Origin: Saonia flava
Lineage (GTDB): Bacteria > Bacteroidota > Bacteroidia > Flavobacteriales > Flavobacteriaceae
DNA: 64,000 nt
Direction of reading: 5' to 3'
NCBI RefSeq assembly: GCF_011927795.1
Contig: NZ_JAATJJ010000001.1
Span: 2,357,062-2,421,061 of the forward strand
Position 1 is the first letter of the stretch. Every line of letters begins with the position of its first letter. The notes beneath the pieces are model-generated. The model saw only the letters and a program-made list of their open reading frames with translations, was not told the origin of the DNA and ran no database searches. Shown here piece after piece: positions 37,103 through 45,520 of the stretch. Both the position numbers and the translations under genes were made by a program.

Positions 37103-37972
37103 ATGAAAAAGCTGGATTTAAAAGACAAGACAGTATGGATAACTGGAGCCTCATCGGGCATAGGGGAATCACTGGCAATCCAACTAAACCAAATGGGAGC
37201 AAAGGTCATTGCTTCAGCAAGAAGAACTGAAAAATTAAGCGAGTTAAAAAAGCAGAGCCCTAATCCTCATGATTTGTTGACACTCCCAATGGACATCACT
37301 AACCCTAATTCAATAGAAAAAGCGGTTGCCCAGACGAAGCAATTGGATCGACTGGATTTAGTAATCCATAATTCTGGAATTTCACAGAAAGGATTGGTCA
37401 TTGAAAACGAAATGGAAGTTGATAGAAAAATTATGGAAACAAATTATTTTGGGACCGTAGCTTTGACCAAATCAATAATGCCAATTTTTTTGGAACAAGG
37501 CTATGGTTGGTTTGGTGTAGTTTCCAGCTTCGCTGGCGTAATGGGAATCCCCGGGAGGTCAGCTTATTCAGCATCAAAACATGCCCTGCACGGTTTTTTT
37601 AATTCATTAAGGGCAGAAAATATGGATTGTGAACTAAACATTAGTTTTATCCTTCCCGGTTTTATCAATACAGAAATTACGGCCAAGGGTCTATGTGGGG
37701 ACGGAAAACCTTATGGAAAGGTAGAGACCTCACATCAATTGGGAATATCTGCAAGTGAATGTGCAGATGGCATCATCAAAGGATTAATGAAGAAAAACAA
37801 GCGGATCGTTGTCGGTAAAAAGTTTGAATTATTGATGCTAACGATCAATAGGATTTCTCCAGAATGGGGTCACTACATTATAAAAAACCACCCCATGCGA
37901 AGAATGCGAAATGTTAAATCTAAAATTAATCGCACTCTTTATTTCAAGAAAAATTCAGTTGTAAAACAGTAG
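37103..37972 (+). CDS. SDR family oxidoreductase
   Basis: The 289-residue short-chain dehydrogenase has the nucleotide-binding TGASSGIG at 14-21, the NSG motif in VIHNSGISQ, Ser142 in VVSSFAGVMG, and Tyr155/Lys159 in AYSASKHAL. The C-terminal part resembles DHRS7-like membrane-associated SDRs. The substrate is unknown. It sits between the radical SAM gene and a second copy of that gene's 3' end, so it may have arrived by recombination. Confidence 0.9.
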   Translation: MKKLDLKDKTVWITGASSGIGESLAIQLNQMGAKVIASARRTEKLSELKKQSPNPHDLLTLPMDITNPNSIEKAVAQTKQLDRLDLVIHNSGISQKGLVIENEMEVDRKIMETNYFGTVALTKSIMPIFLEQGYGWFGVVSSFAGVMGIPGRSAYSASKHALHGFFNSLRAENMDCELNISFILPGFINTEITAKGLCGDGKPYGKVETSHQLGISASECADGIIKGLMKKNKRIVVGKKFELLMLTINRISPEWGHYIIKNHPMRRMRNVKSKINRTLYFKKNSVVKQ

Positions 37973-37980
37973 TTGCCAAA

Positions 37981-38040
37981 CCAAAGTTAAACAAGGATTT
38001 GCACCAAGAACATAAGAATGGGCAAATGCGTTTGTTTTAG
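37981..38040 (+). pseudogene. duplicated 3' end of the radical SAM gene
   Basis: The 60 bases encode PKLNKDLHQEHKNGQMRLF and a stop, matching the end of the radical SAM gene (36894-36953) at 50 of 60 bases and 16 of 19 residues. Most differences are at third codon positions, so the fragment diverged while it was coding. It therefore came from a separate allele or paralog, not a recent local duplication. It has no start and begins 8 bases after the SDR stop. Confidence 0.85.
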
Positions 38041-38157
38041 GAGTATTGAATAAAAGCTTGTTTAATCTATATTATTCGTTTGCAGGTAATTACATGGGGT
38101 TATTGAACAATAAAATTAGGAATTAGGTCTTTTTTAGTGCAATTTTATATAAAATAG

Positions 38158-38199
38158 GGATAAACGTACCATGGTACATTTATCCAATTGTTACCCAAA
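38158..38199. repeat. palindrome and cassette boundary (attC-like site A)
   Basis: A 28-base palindrome with a single mismatched pair lies at 38158-38185; its core is GTACCATGGTAC and its outer arms are GGATAAA and TTTATCC. Two bases later comes TTGTTACCCAAA (38188-38199), which has an exact inverted copy at 39064-39075 on the other side of the next gene. The layout resembles a short folded recombination site placed just before a small gene. Confidence 0.5.
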
Positions 38200-38201
38200 A
38201 T

Positions 38202-39058
38202 ATGAGAAAAATTCATCTCACTATACTTATTCTAATAATTTGTAACATCTCCTTTGGACAAATAAAACAGATAATTGTTGATGCCGATACCAAAGAGAAA
38301 ATTCCTTTTGTAAATATTTGGGTTGAAAATTATGATGTAGGAACAATCTCAAATGAAGATGGACAATTCGTTCTACCTAAAATGGATGGGACCAAAATTA
38401 TAGTTTTCTCAGCTACTGGTTACACTACTAAAAAAATGGTGTATGGTTTAATAAAAAATTTGATAGAATTAACACCTCAAATAATTGAATTGAATGAAGT
38501 TGTAGTGAGTAACTCTAAAAAGCGCAATAAAAAAAGATAATTGACAAATTACAAAAGCGGAAAATTCGACATTATTTACCTGGTTTTGGTAAACCCTGGA
38601 TTTTTGCAAAATTTTTTGACTTTAAAGAAGAATATGAAGAAACACCTTTTTTAAAAGAAATAAGTATCGCAACTGAAACTACTCTCAAAGAATCTAGGTT
38701 TATGATTCGTCTATTTAAAACAAACAAAGAGGGAGAACCTGAAGAATATTTATATGATAAAAATATTATTATAACAGCCGACAAAGGGAAAAAAATAGTA
38801 GATGTGAATCTTTCACATTTAAATTTAACAATACCAAAAAATGGATTCTTTGTAGCCGTGGAATGGTTACTTACTAAGACGAATGCAGATACTTTTGATT
38901 CCTTCCAACCCAACATAGGTTTTACACATGAAGAATCCAATGCAAACAGCTGGTTCTATAGATTTGGAGTATGGAAAAAGGTAAAATCATACAACGGAGA
39001 GGTTTATTCAACGAATACATATAAACAATTGGCAGTCGAATTGAAAATAACAAATTAA
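38202..39058 (+). pseudogene. carboxypeptidase-regulatory-like exported protein, frameshifted
   Basis: The first part (38202-38540, 112 residues) has a signal peptide ending NISFGQ and a CarboxypepD_reg-like domain (DADTKEKIPFVNIWVENYD, GTISNEDGQFVLP). It then runs Lys-rich into TAA. From 38531 the frame shifted by one base is open without a break to 39058, reading IDKLQKRKIRHYLPGFGKPW and on to VAVEWLLTKTN and LAVELKITN, which fits the remainder of this family. The break falls in the run of seven A at 38529-38535; eight would restore one protein of about 285 residues. Either the gene is inactivated, the assembly has a homopolymer error, or slippage occurs. Confidence 0.75.
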
Positions 39059-39063
39059 AATAC

Positions 39064-39269
39064 TTTGGGTAACAAAACCTATAAACAATACGGGTTTCGG
39101 GCTTAAACGCCAAGGTCTGCGTATATTTATAATGTCGCGAAATCTTTGGGATTTCACTTTGACACAAAAAAAGAAAAAACAAAACCAAAAGATTTCGCTA
39201 TGTGCGTGGCGGAAAGCAAACGCCAGTTTGCTCCCGTACTGTTCATAGCTAAACCGTTGTAAGCAATTT
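39064..39269. repeat. long folded repeat (attC-like site B)
   Basis: This 206-base spacer can fold on itself. ACAATACGGG on the left matches the complement of CCCGTACTGT on the right. Nearer the middle GCGAAATCTTTGG pairs with CCAAAAGATTTCGC with one bulge. The outer ends are TTTGGGTAAC, facing the preceding gene, and GTTGTAAGCAATTT, facing the next. The left half recurs at 39680-39771. No protein-coding frame is seen here. Confidence 0.55.
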
Positions 39270-39311
39270 AAAAAAATGCCATTTATTCCTTTCAGATAGT
39301 GAAATTTTAAA

Positions 39312-39671
39312 ATGAATAGAAATATTATAAGACAAGTTGCAGATATACAATCCCAAGCAGAACGATTGATATCTCAAAATGCTGAAGAAACCGACATAGA
39401 ATTATTCTCTCAATACAACAGGGAATTAAAATCTTTTCTAATGTCTAATATTAAAGATGAATTTGTTTTAAACTATATAAAAGAGATTCCTGATTTAAAC
39501 ATGCTGGAATTAGAAAATGAAAGTGGTTTTTTAGAAAATGTACTTGGTATTTTAAGCAAAGGTTATTCTAGTGATAGAATGAAAAACGATAGAGCATTGG
39601 ATTTAATTCGAGACATAAAAAACAAGTATGCATCGGCAGAATTTATGATTAAAAACTATTTTAACGAATAA
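39312..39671 (+). CDS. hypothetical cytoplasmic protein
   Basis: The 119-residue acidic, mostly helical protein (start MNRNIIRQVADIQSQAERLI) has no signal peptide, membrane segment or known motif. It lies alone between two related folded sequences, with TTGTAAGCA before it and TGCTTAAAACAA after it as a rough inverted repeat. The arrangement of one small gene per unit recalls integron cassettes. Function unknown. Confidence 0.55.
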   Translation: MNRNIIRQVADIQSQAERLISQNAEETDIELFSQYNRELKSFLMSNIKDEFVLNYIKEIPDLNMLELENESGFLENVLGILSKGYSSDRMKNDRALDLIRDIKNKYASAEFMIKNYFNE

Positions 39672-39679
39672 AAACTGCT

Positions 39680-39771
39680 TAAAACAATACCTAAACGTAA
39701 TACGGAATTTAGGACTAAAACGAAAGGTTTGTATATTTATAAAGTCGCTAAATCTTATGGATTTTGCTCTG
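39680..39771. repeat. partial folded repeat (attC-like site C)
   Basis: The sequence aligns over about 90 bases with the left half of the element at 39070-39161, sharing AATACGG, GTATATTTATAA, GTCGC and AAATCTT in the same order. The right half is missing or decayed. It follows the 119-residue gene directly. The remaining 139 bases to the next gene show nothing else recognisable. Confidence 0.5.
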
Positions 39772-39910
39772 GAAAGAAGTAAAAAGCTTCCTTATCTGCC
39801 TTAACTCTAAAAGCCCTAGGCAACCCTTTTAAACATTAGGACGTCTTTATAAGTAATGGGCAAATATGCCATATTATAAAACGTAACTAATAACCAATAT
39901 TTAGTCTCCT

Positions 39911-40777
39911 ATGAAAAACCACCTATTTCTATTACTTCTTCTACTAATAGTTAGTTGTAAAAAAGAGCAAGACAAAGCACAACCAAAGCCTATTGAAAAT
40001 ATAAACAGTAAAGAAGTACTGCTAATTGGAACTTTTCATTACAATAATCCTGGTGCCGATGTGGCTAAAACCAAATCCTTTGACATACTTAACGAAAAAT
40101 CCCAAAAGGAACTACAGCAAATATCCTCTAGGATTAAAAAATATAATCCGACCAAAATATTCGTAGAATGGCCTTATAATGAGCAAAAGGAATTGGATTC
40201 ATTGTATCAACTATATCTTAAAGACTTATATTTTAAAAATGATAGCCTTTCGGACTTTTATCTTAAGAACGAAATATTTCAGCTGGCCTTTAGAGTGGCA
40301 AAAGAAAATAATCTAGAAACGGTATATGGCGTTGATTATAATGAGACAATATTTCCCTATGGTGATGTTATGGGTGAAATAGAAGATAATAAGCAATTGC
40401 AACTCAAAGAAGAAATAGAAAATGCTATTTCCAAGTTTACTGTTGACTTTGACGACAAAATAGATTCTGACGCATCCCTAAAAGAACTTACATACTTTGT
40501 AAACAGTAAGAATATGAGAGATATCTCCAATGACCTTCATAACAATCTTATTCCATTGGCCGGTTCCATGGACGATTTCAAAGGTGTATTTTTAACATCT
40601 GAATGGTACAAAAGAAATTTGTACATGTGGTCTTTTGTTCAAAAGCAAACTAAAGATACAGATGAAAGAATAATGGTATTGGTCGGTTCTAGTCATGCCG
40701 CAATTATAGAATTGTTTATTAAGGAGAATATAAATTGGAGAATAAAGGAGCTAAAAGAGATTATGACAGAAAATTAA
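39911..40777 (+). CDS. DUF5694 lipoprotein
   Basis: The 288-residue protein has a lipoprotein signal (LLLLLLIVSCKKEQ). The mature protein resembles DUF5694, related to the TraB/GumN-like fold: VLLIGTFHYNNPGADVAKTK at the start with the GTFH motif, KIFVEWPYNEQ, and MVLVGSSHAAIIELF near the end carrying a second His. The paired His and Glu suggest a metal-dependent hydrolase, but no activity is known. It is followed 18 bases later by an exported hydrolase. Confidence 0.8.
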   Translation: MKNHLFLLLLLLIVSCKKEQDKAQPKPIENINSKEVLLIGTFHYNNPGADVAKTKSFDILNEKSQKELQQISSRIKKYNPTKIFVEWPYNEQKELDSLYQLYLKDLYFKNDSLSDFYLKNEIFQLAFRVAKENNLETVYGVDYNETIFPYGDVMGEIEDNKQLQLKEEIENAISKFTVDFDDKIDSDASLKELTYFVNSKNMRDISNDLHNNLIPLAGSMDDFKGVFLTSEWYKRNLYMWSFVQKQTKDTDERIMVLVGSSHAAIIELFIKENINWRIKELKEIMTEN

Positions 40778-40816
40778 AAACAGTCCACAACAACCATGTA
40801 CACCTATGCCAAAATA

Positions 40817-42343
40817 ATGCGATTACCAATATTGATAGGCTTTGTTCTCTTAACTAACATATCCAAGGGGCAAACTTCGTTAAAGGAAATGGATTTGAAC
40901 TTCGGAAATTATGAGGTAGGGTTTAAGCACTATACCATTTCTGATAGCACTAGAACTTATAGTAGAATTTATGATTATAATAATCAAAAAATTCCAAGGC
41001 CCATTCCTGTAAGTGTTTGGTATCCTTCACGCCAAAACACTAGTGGCAAGAAACGGTTAAAGGTTTTGGATTATTTGGAAGTCCTAAAAGAAGAAGAGGA
41101 ATGGGAACATCTTCCAAATGAACAAATACTAAATTGGTTTTACTATTACAATACCCCAGAAAATATAGACCATACAAAAGAGATGGCCAAGGCATACTTT
41201 AAATTGGAATTTGCCAAGGATAAATTTCCAGTAATTGTCTATTCACCAAGTTATCAAGCTTCTTCAATAGAAAATTTTTCACTTTGCGAATATTTGGCCA
41301 GTCATGGATATATTGTGATATCCAGCCCAAGTCGAGGGACTGATACTCGTTGGTTTGGCAGAAATAACGCAAAGGAAATGGAAACTCAGGCCAGAGATGT
41401 GGAATTTTTAATAAAAGAGGTTATGAAATTTCCAAATGCCAACCCTGAAAAAATAGCAACTTTGGGTTTTAGCTTTGGAGGTTTGGCCAGCATTATTGCG
41501 CAAGTACGAAATGATAATATTAAAGCCGTGGTCAGCCTTGATGGTACAGAAAGGTATCAGTATAAATTAATAAAAAAATCACCGTTTTTTGACATTAAAA
41601 AAATAGATGTTCCATACCTGCATATGGCACAGAAAGAAATACCCGAAGAAGTTCTAAGAGAGGACAATATTGATCCTGAACTCAATTCAGAATTCCAATT
41701 GTACGATAGTATTACAAATAGTAACGCCTATAAATTAAAGTTTCACAATCTAACTCATTCCTATTTTAGTACGCTAGGTGTTCTTTTCCAACAAAGGGAT
41801 ACAAGGCAGGATAAAAAGGATTCTGAAATTATGGAATCTTATAAATGGGTTTCAGTGTATACTTTGAACTTTCTAAATAATTATTTAAAAACACATGCAA
41901 ATGCACATGGATTTATTGAAAACAATCCTTTGGATAATGGGATAGGGGAAGGTCTTTTGTCCAAACAGGCCAAAAAAGCAAAGATTCCTGAATTCACTTT
42001 TCAAGATTTTAATGAATTGGCCTCTTACCAGGATTATAATAATCTTTATGAACTGTATATTTCGACCAAAGCAAAGCACCCTTCGCTAGAACTTCCTGAG
42101 GGCAATCTTAATAGAGTTGGCCTGCAACTCGTTTTTAACCCTAGTACTTCGAAACAAGGAATATATGTTTTTATGTTGGCAACAAAGCTATATCCAAATT
42201 CTGCCAACCTTTATGATAGTTTGGCGGAGGCATATTTATTTATTGGCAATAAGGAAAAGGCCATGGAAAATTTTGAGAAATCGTTAGAACTTAATGCTCA
42301 GAACCAAACTGCGATTGACAGATTAAAACAGCTTCGGGATTAA
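40817..42343 (+). CDS. exported alpha/beta hydrolase with C-terminal TPR
   Basis: The start is taken at ATG 40817, giving a signal peptide MRLPILIGFVLLTNISKGQ; an ATG seven codons upstream is possible. The roughly 508-residue protein has an alpha/beta hydrolase fold resembling platelet-activating-factor acetylhydrolases: PVIVYSPSYQASS, then the nucleophile elbow GFSFGG in KIATLGFSFGGLAS, and later a Thr-His region (NLTHSYFSTLG). A TPR pair occupies the last 60 residues (YPNSANLYDSLAEAYLFIGN). It probably cleaves ester bonds outside the cytoplasm. Confidence 0.82.
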   Translation: MRLPILIGFVLLTNISKGQTSLKEMDLNFGNYEVGFKHYTISDSTRTYSRIYDYNNQKIPRPIPVSVWYPSRQNTSGKKRLKVLDYLEVLKEEEEWEHLPNEQILNWFYYYNTPENIDHTKEMAKAYFKLEFAKDKFPVIVYSPSYQASSIENFSLCEYLASHGYIVISSPSRGTDTRWFGRNNAKEMETQARDVEFLIKEVMKFPNANPEKIATLGFSFGGLASIIAQVRNDNIKAVVSLDGTERYQYKLIKKSPFFDIKKIDVPYLHMAQKEIPEEVLREDNIDPELNSEFQLYDSITNSNAYKLKFHNLTHSYFSTLGVLFQQRDTRQDKKDSEIMESYKWVSVYTLNFLNNYLKTHANAHGFIENNPLDNGIGEGLLSKQAKKAKIPEFTFQDFNELASYQDYNNLYELYISTKAKHPSLELPEGNLNRVGLQLVFNPSTSKQGIYVFMLATKLYPNSANLYDSLAEAYLFIGNKEKAMENFEKSLELNAQNQTAIDRLKQLRD

Positions 42344-42524
42344 AAACCACTATAAATAATGTTTATAAAACATAGCTAATTGGATGGCGAGGCCAATAAA
42401 AAATATTGGGTAGTTTACTATAATTCTTTGTGTAGCATTTCCTAAAGAGAAATCCTTAACTTTAAACAATGGCCATCATAAAGGGACCGTTGGCAAAAAG
42501 TCTAACCATTAAACTAACCCATAT

Positions 42525-42929
42525 ATGAGGTATTTTGTTAATGCAAGCTCATCTTCAAAAAACAATGCTTCCATAGCTATTAAACATACTGAAATTGTTT
42601 TTGGAACCACTCCAGAATCACAAGACACTTTGGCAAACCCAGCCGAGTTATTTTTAGGGTCTTTTGCGGCCTGTATTCTTAAAAATGTTGAACGATTTTC
42701 CACTTTAATGAAGTTTGAATATTCAAATGCTGAAATAAGGGTCAGCGCAACCCGGCTTGAGAAACCTCCAAGGATGGATGGGATAAAGTATGAATTAATT
42801 GTTTATAGTACGGACAATAATTTAAATATGGAGTTACTTAAAAAGAACATCGAAAATTTTGGAACCATATTTAATACAGTTAAGTCCAGTTGTACTATTA
42901 CAGGAGCAGTAAAAAAGTTGACTGTTTAA
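42525..42929 (+). CDS. OsmC family protein
   Basis: The 134-residue protein has the OsmC/Ohr fold. The two family cysteines are in FAACILKNVERF and SSCTITGAV, giving a peroxide-reducing or redox-sensing site. OsmC-type rather than Ohr-type is suggested by the lack of the Ohr-specific motifs. It is a single-gene unit; the 181 bases before it hold no other gene. Confidence 0.88.
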   Translation: MRYFVNASSSSKNNASIAIKHTEIVFGTTPESQDTLANPAELFLGSFAACILKNVERFSTLMKFEYSNAEIRVSATRLEKPPRMDGIKYELIVYSTDNNLNMELLKKNIENFGTIFNTVKSSCTITGAVKKLTV

Positions 42930-42977
42930 CAAAGGCATGGAAAAAAGAGCAACAACAGATCTAAGAATTGTTATGGC

Positions 42978-42998
42978 GAATTTCCTAAAAGGAAATTC
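42978..42998. terminator. small hairpin after OsmC gene
   Basis: GAATTTCC and GGAAATTC form an exact 8-base stem around TAAAA, followed by TTATTTTA. It lies 49 bases after the OsmC stop and may end that transcript, though the T-run is interrupted. Confidence 0.4.
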
Positions 42999-43071
42999 TT
43001 ATTTTAGAAGTAATTAAATTTAGGAGTGATTATCCTTGGGGATGATTCCATAACAAAATCAGATAAATACT

Positions 43072-43308
43072 ATGAAAACAATGACCTGTAAACAATTAGG
43101 TGGAGCTTGCGATTTGGAATTTCACGCCAATACCTTTGAAGAAATTGCAGAAATAAGCAAAAAACATGGAAAGGAAATGTTCCAAAAAAAGGACGAAGCA
43201 CACCTTAAGGCAATGGCCAAGATGCAGGAATTAATGAAATCTCCAGAAGGCATGCAAGAGTGGTTCAACACTAAGAGAAAAGAATTTGATGCCCTTGCCG
43301 AAATCTAA
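43072..43308 (+). CDS. small DUF1059-like protein
   Basis: The 78-residue protein begins MKTMTCKQLGGACDLEFHA, matching the Cys-x-x-hydrophobic-Gly-x-x-Cys start of DUF1059-like proteins, and ends in a helical Lys/Glu-rich half. It has no signal peptide. Function unknown; the two cysteines could bind a metal. Confidence 0.75.
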   Translation: MKTMTCKQLGGACDLEFHANTFEEIAEISKKHGKEMFQKKDEAHLKAMAKMQELMKSPEGMQEWFNTKRKEFDALAEI

Positions 43309-43420
43309 TAATGGGCGCTAAAACTGAACAAAACCATTCATATTAGGTACAAACAAGAGCAGATAGAATTTTTATACCGGGATATATTATCTTGTAACCA
43401 CAAAAATTTAAAATCTGAAA

Positions 43421-43954
43421 ATGAAGGGTTTAACAAAGCGCTCTATTCTATTTATATCATTACTTGCACTGGTTTTTTCTTGTAAGGAGGCGGTTGTTGG
43501 GTCAAAGGATACAACGCCAACTGATCCACTTATGGGTTCATGGGAAATGTCATCTATACATTGGATATCCAAAGATACCACCTACACCATAGAAAGTGCA
43601 CAACCTGGTATTTTTATGATTGATGAAAATAGATATTCCATTATGTGGACACCCATAGAAGGACCAAGAACTCCTTTTAAAGTGCTATCCAATCCAACGG
43701 ATGATGAAATTAAAGCAGGTTTTAGGTCGGTTGTTTTTAATGCAGGGAGCTACATAATGACAGATTCTACATTGACCACAACTGCAAAAATTGCGAAAGT
43801 TCCTGGTTTTGAAGAAGGGCTACAATTTTACACCTATAAAATTCAAAAGAACGCTTTGGAATTGACCATGATCGACGAAACCTATCCAGATGGCACCAAA
43901 CCGGAATGGTCTGGAACTTGGAAAACAAAATTTGAATTTGAAAAAGTGAATTGA
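43421..43954 (+). CDS. lipocalin-like lipoprotein
   Basis: The 177-residue protein carries a lipoprotein signal (LLALVFSCKEAVV). The mature part begins with PLMGSWEMSSIHW and ends WSGTWKTKFEFEKVN, the beginning and end of a lipocalin-like beta-barrel typical of small Bacteroidota lipoproteins. The ligand is unknown. A strong terminator follows. Confidence 0.8.
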   Translation: MKGLTKRSILFISLLALVFSCKEAVVGSKDTTPTDPLMGSWEMSSIHWISKDTTYTIESAQPGIFMIDENRYSIMWTPIEGPRTPFKVLSNPTDDEIKAGFRSVVFNAGSYIMTDSTLTTTAKIAKVPGFEEGLQFYTYKIQKNALELTMIDETYPDGTKPEWSGTWKTKFEFEKVN

Positions 43955-43956
43955 TA

Positions 43957-43990
43957 AAAAAAGCCCCTCTAAAATATAGAGGGGCTTTTA
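43957..43990. terminator. bidirectional terminator
   Basis: AAGCCCCTCT and AGAGGGGCTT form a perfect 10-base stem (43961-43970 with 43978-43987) with a 7-base loop, flanked by A-run and T-run. It serves the lipoprotein gene on the plus strand and the Gfo/Idh gene on the minus strand, both of which end within a few bases. Confidence 0.92.
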
Positions 43991-43994
43991 TGTT

Positions 43995-45419
43995 TTACTT
44001 TACTTCCCAACCTTTACGATAGTCTCTTTTTACCCATTCGTTGGCTTTTTCATAATTGGTTACCCGCATATTATCACCATCCCACAAGAGTTTTCGTCTT
44101 CCAGGATAATCAAACGGATCCCAATCGCCCAATTTCTTGCCTTCTTTTAAGGTCTTGTATTGGTATGCCTTAATGGCGAGGTTGCCCATAAGAACAGCTT
44201 CGGTCAATGGACCGGCTTTTGCAAAATCTGATGAGGTTGTACCTCCATTTAAACAGGCATCTACCCAATTTTGCTGATGTCCCCCAACAGCACCTTCAAT
44301 ACGTGTCAAGGTTGGTGCAGGAGGATTAAAGAGACTCATTTGTGCAGAAGGCAATAACCTGGCATTTTGGGAATAGGTATCGGTTACCATAATTCCTTTT
44401 GTACCATAAAAAATAGTACCCCCACCAGAATCACCAATGGTTTCCCCATCTTTTAAATCGTCTGGCAAATCGGGCTTAATACCTCCATCGCTCCAACTAA
44501 AATCTATGGTGCCATGAATATCATGGTCAAACTTTAATCTTACTACGGAAGAAGCGGGACAAGAAGCACTATAATCTGCCTCTACAAAATCACCCACCCA
44601 ATTGGTGGTGCAACTGGCTTCGGCCTCGGTAGGATATCCCAAATCCAAGACACTAAAAGGGGTTTCCATAATATGGCAACCCATATCCCCTAGGGCTCCA
44701 GTTCCAAAATCCCACCATCCACGCCATTTAAAGGGCAGATAAGCTGAGTTGTAATCCCGCATTGCAGCAGGACCCAACCATAAATCCCAATCCAATTCTT
44801 TTGGAATTCTATGTTTTTCAGTCGGGACCGGCACTCCTTGTGGCCAAACTGGACGGTTGGTCCAACAATCTATTTTTTTTACTTTTCCAATAACACCGGT
44901 ATCTATCCATTCCTTTGCCTGTCTACTGCCATCACTGGAAGCTCCTTGATTTCCCATTTGGGTCACCACACCATGCTCTTTCGCAGCTTGGGTCATTAAA
45001 CGGGCTTCATAAATATTATGTGTCAATGGTTTTTCTACATAAGCATGCTTCTTTTCTCTAATAAAGGGTAATGAAATGGTCGCATGGGTATGGTCTGGAG
45101 TGGCCACCATAATGGCATCCATATCCTTTAGATGCTTTTTATAGACTTGTCTAAAATCTTTGTAGCGTTTTACATCCGGAAAATTTTGATAAGTCTCCTT
45201 GGCTCTATTGTCATCTACATCACAAAAGGAAACAAATTTAACTTTGCCGGTTCTTTGCAGGTCATTAATAACACTGGCACCACGACCACCAACACCAAAA
45301 GCACTTACATATAAAGTGTCACTAGGGGGAACATGGTTTTTTCCCATAACATAACTGGGAACAATTGAAAAAGCGGCAGATGATGCCGCTACATTTTTGA
45401 TAAACTTTCTTCTTTGCAT
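43995..45419 (-). CDS. Gfo/Idh/MocA family oxidoreductase, Tat-exported
   Basis: The 474-residue protein starts MQRRKFIKNVAASSAAFSIV, a twin-arginine signal. The Rossmann part contains VSAFGVGGRGASVI and FVSFCDVDDNRAKETYQNF. The family motif EKPLTHN lies in AYVEKPLTHNIYEA. The C-terminal alpha/beta domain follows. It is likely an NAD(P)-dependent sugar dehydrogenase or glycosidase-like enzyme working in the periplasm. It is a single-gene unit. Confidence 0.92.
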   Translation of the reverse strand: MQRRKFIKNVAASSAAFSIVPSYVMGKNHVPPSDTLYVSAFGVGGRGASVINDLQRTGKVKFVSFCDVDDNRAKETYQNFPDVKRYKDFRQVYKKHLKDMDAIMVATPDHTHATISLPFIREKKHAYVEKPLTHNIYEARLMTQAAKEHGVVTQMGNQGASSDGSRQAKEWIDTGVIGKVKKIDCWTNRPVWPQGVPVPTEKHRIPKELDWDLWLGPAAMRDYNSAYLPFKWRGWWDFGTGALGDMGCHIMETPFSVLDLGYPTEAEASCTTNWVGDFVEADYSASCPASSVVRLKFDHDIHGTIDFSWSDGGIKPDLPDDLKDGETIGDSGGGTIFYGTKGIMVTDTYSQNARLLPSAQMSLFNPPAPTLTRIEGAVGGHQQNWVDACLNGGTTSSDFAKAGPLTEAVLMGNLAIKAYQYKTLKEGKKLGDWDPFDYPGRRKLLWDGDNMRVTNYEKANEWVKRDYRKGWEVK

Positions 45420-45520
45420 TTTTGGGTGGTTTATTTTTAAGTTGCTTGAAGATACAAAAAAAGTAAAATTATATTGTGAAAGCGTTCTGTTATTTAAACT
45501 ATAACGTTATAGAAAAGTAC

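Noticed and set aside
38529-38536. Programmed -1 frameshift at AAAAAAAG in the carboxypeptidase-regulatory-like gene
   Set aside because: The A-AAA-AAG heptamer is present, but not in the reading phase needed for tandem slippage, and no downstream stem-loop was evident. Mutation or sequence error is more likely.
38158-39910. Classical integron or transposon
   Set aside because: No integrase, transposase or standard terminal repeats were found; only the cassette-like arrangement is supported.
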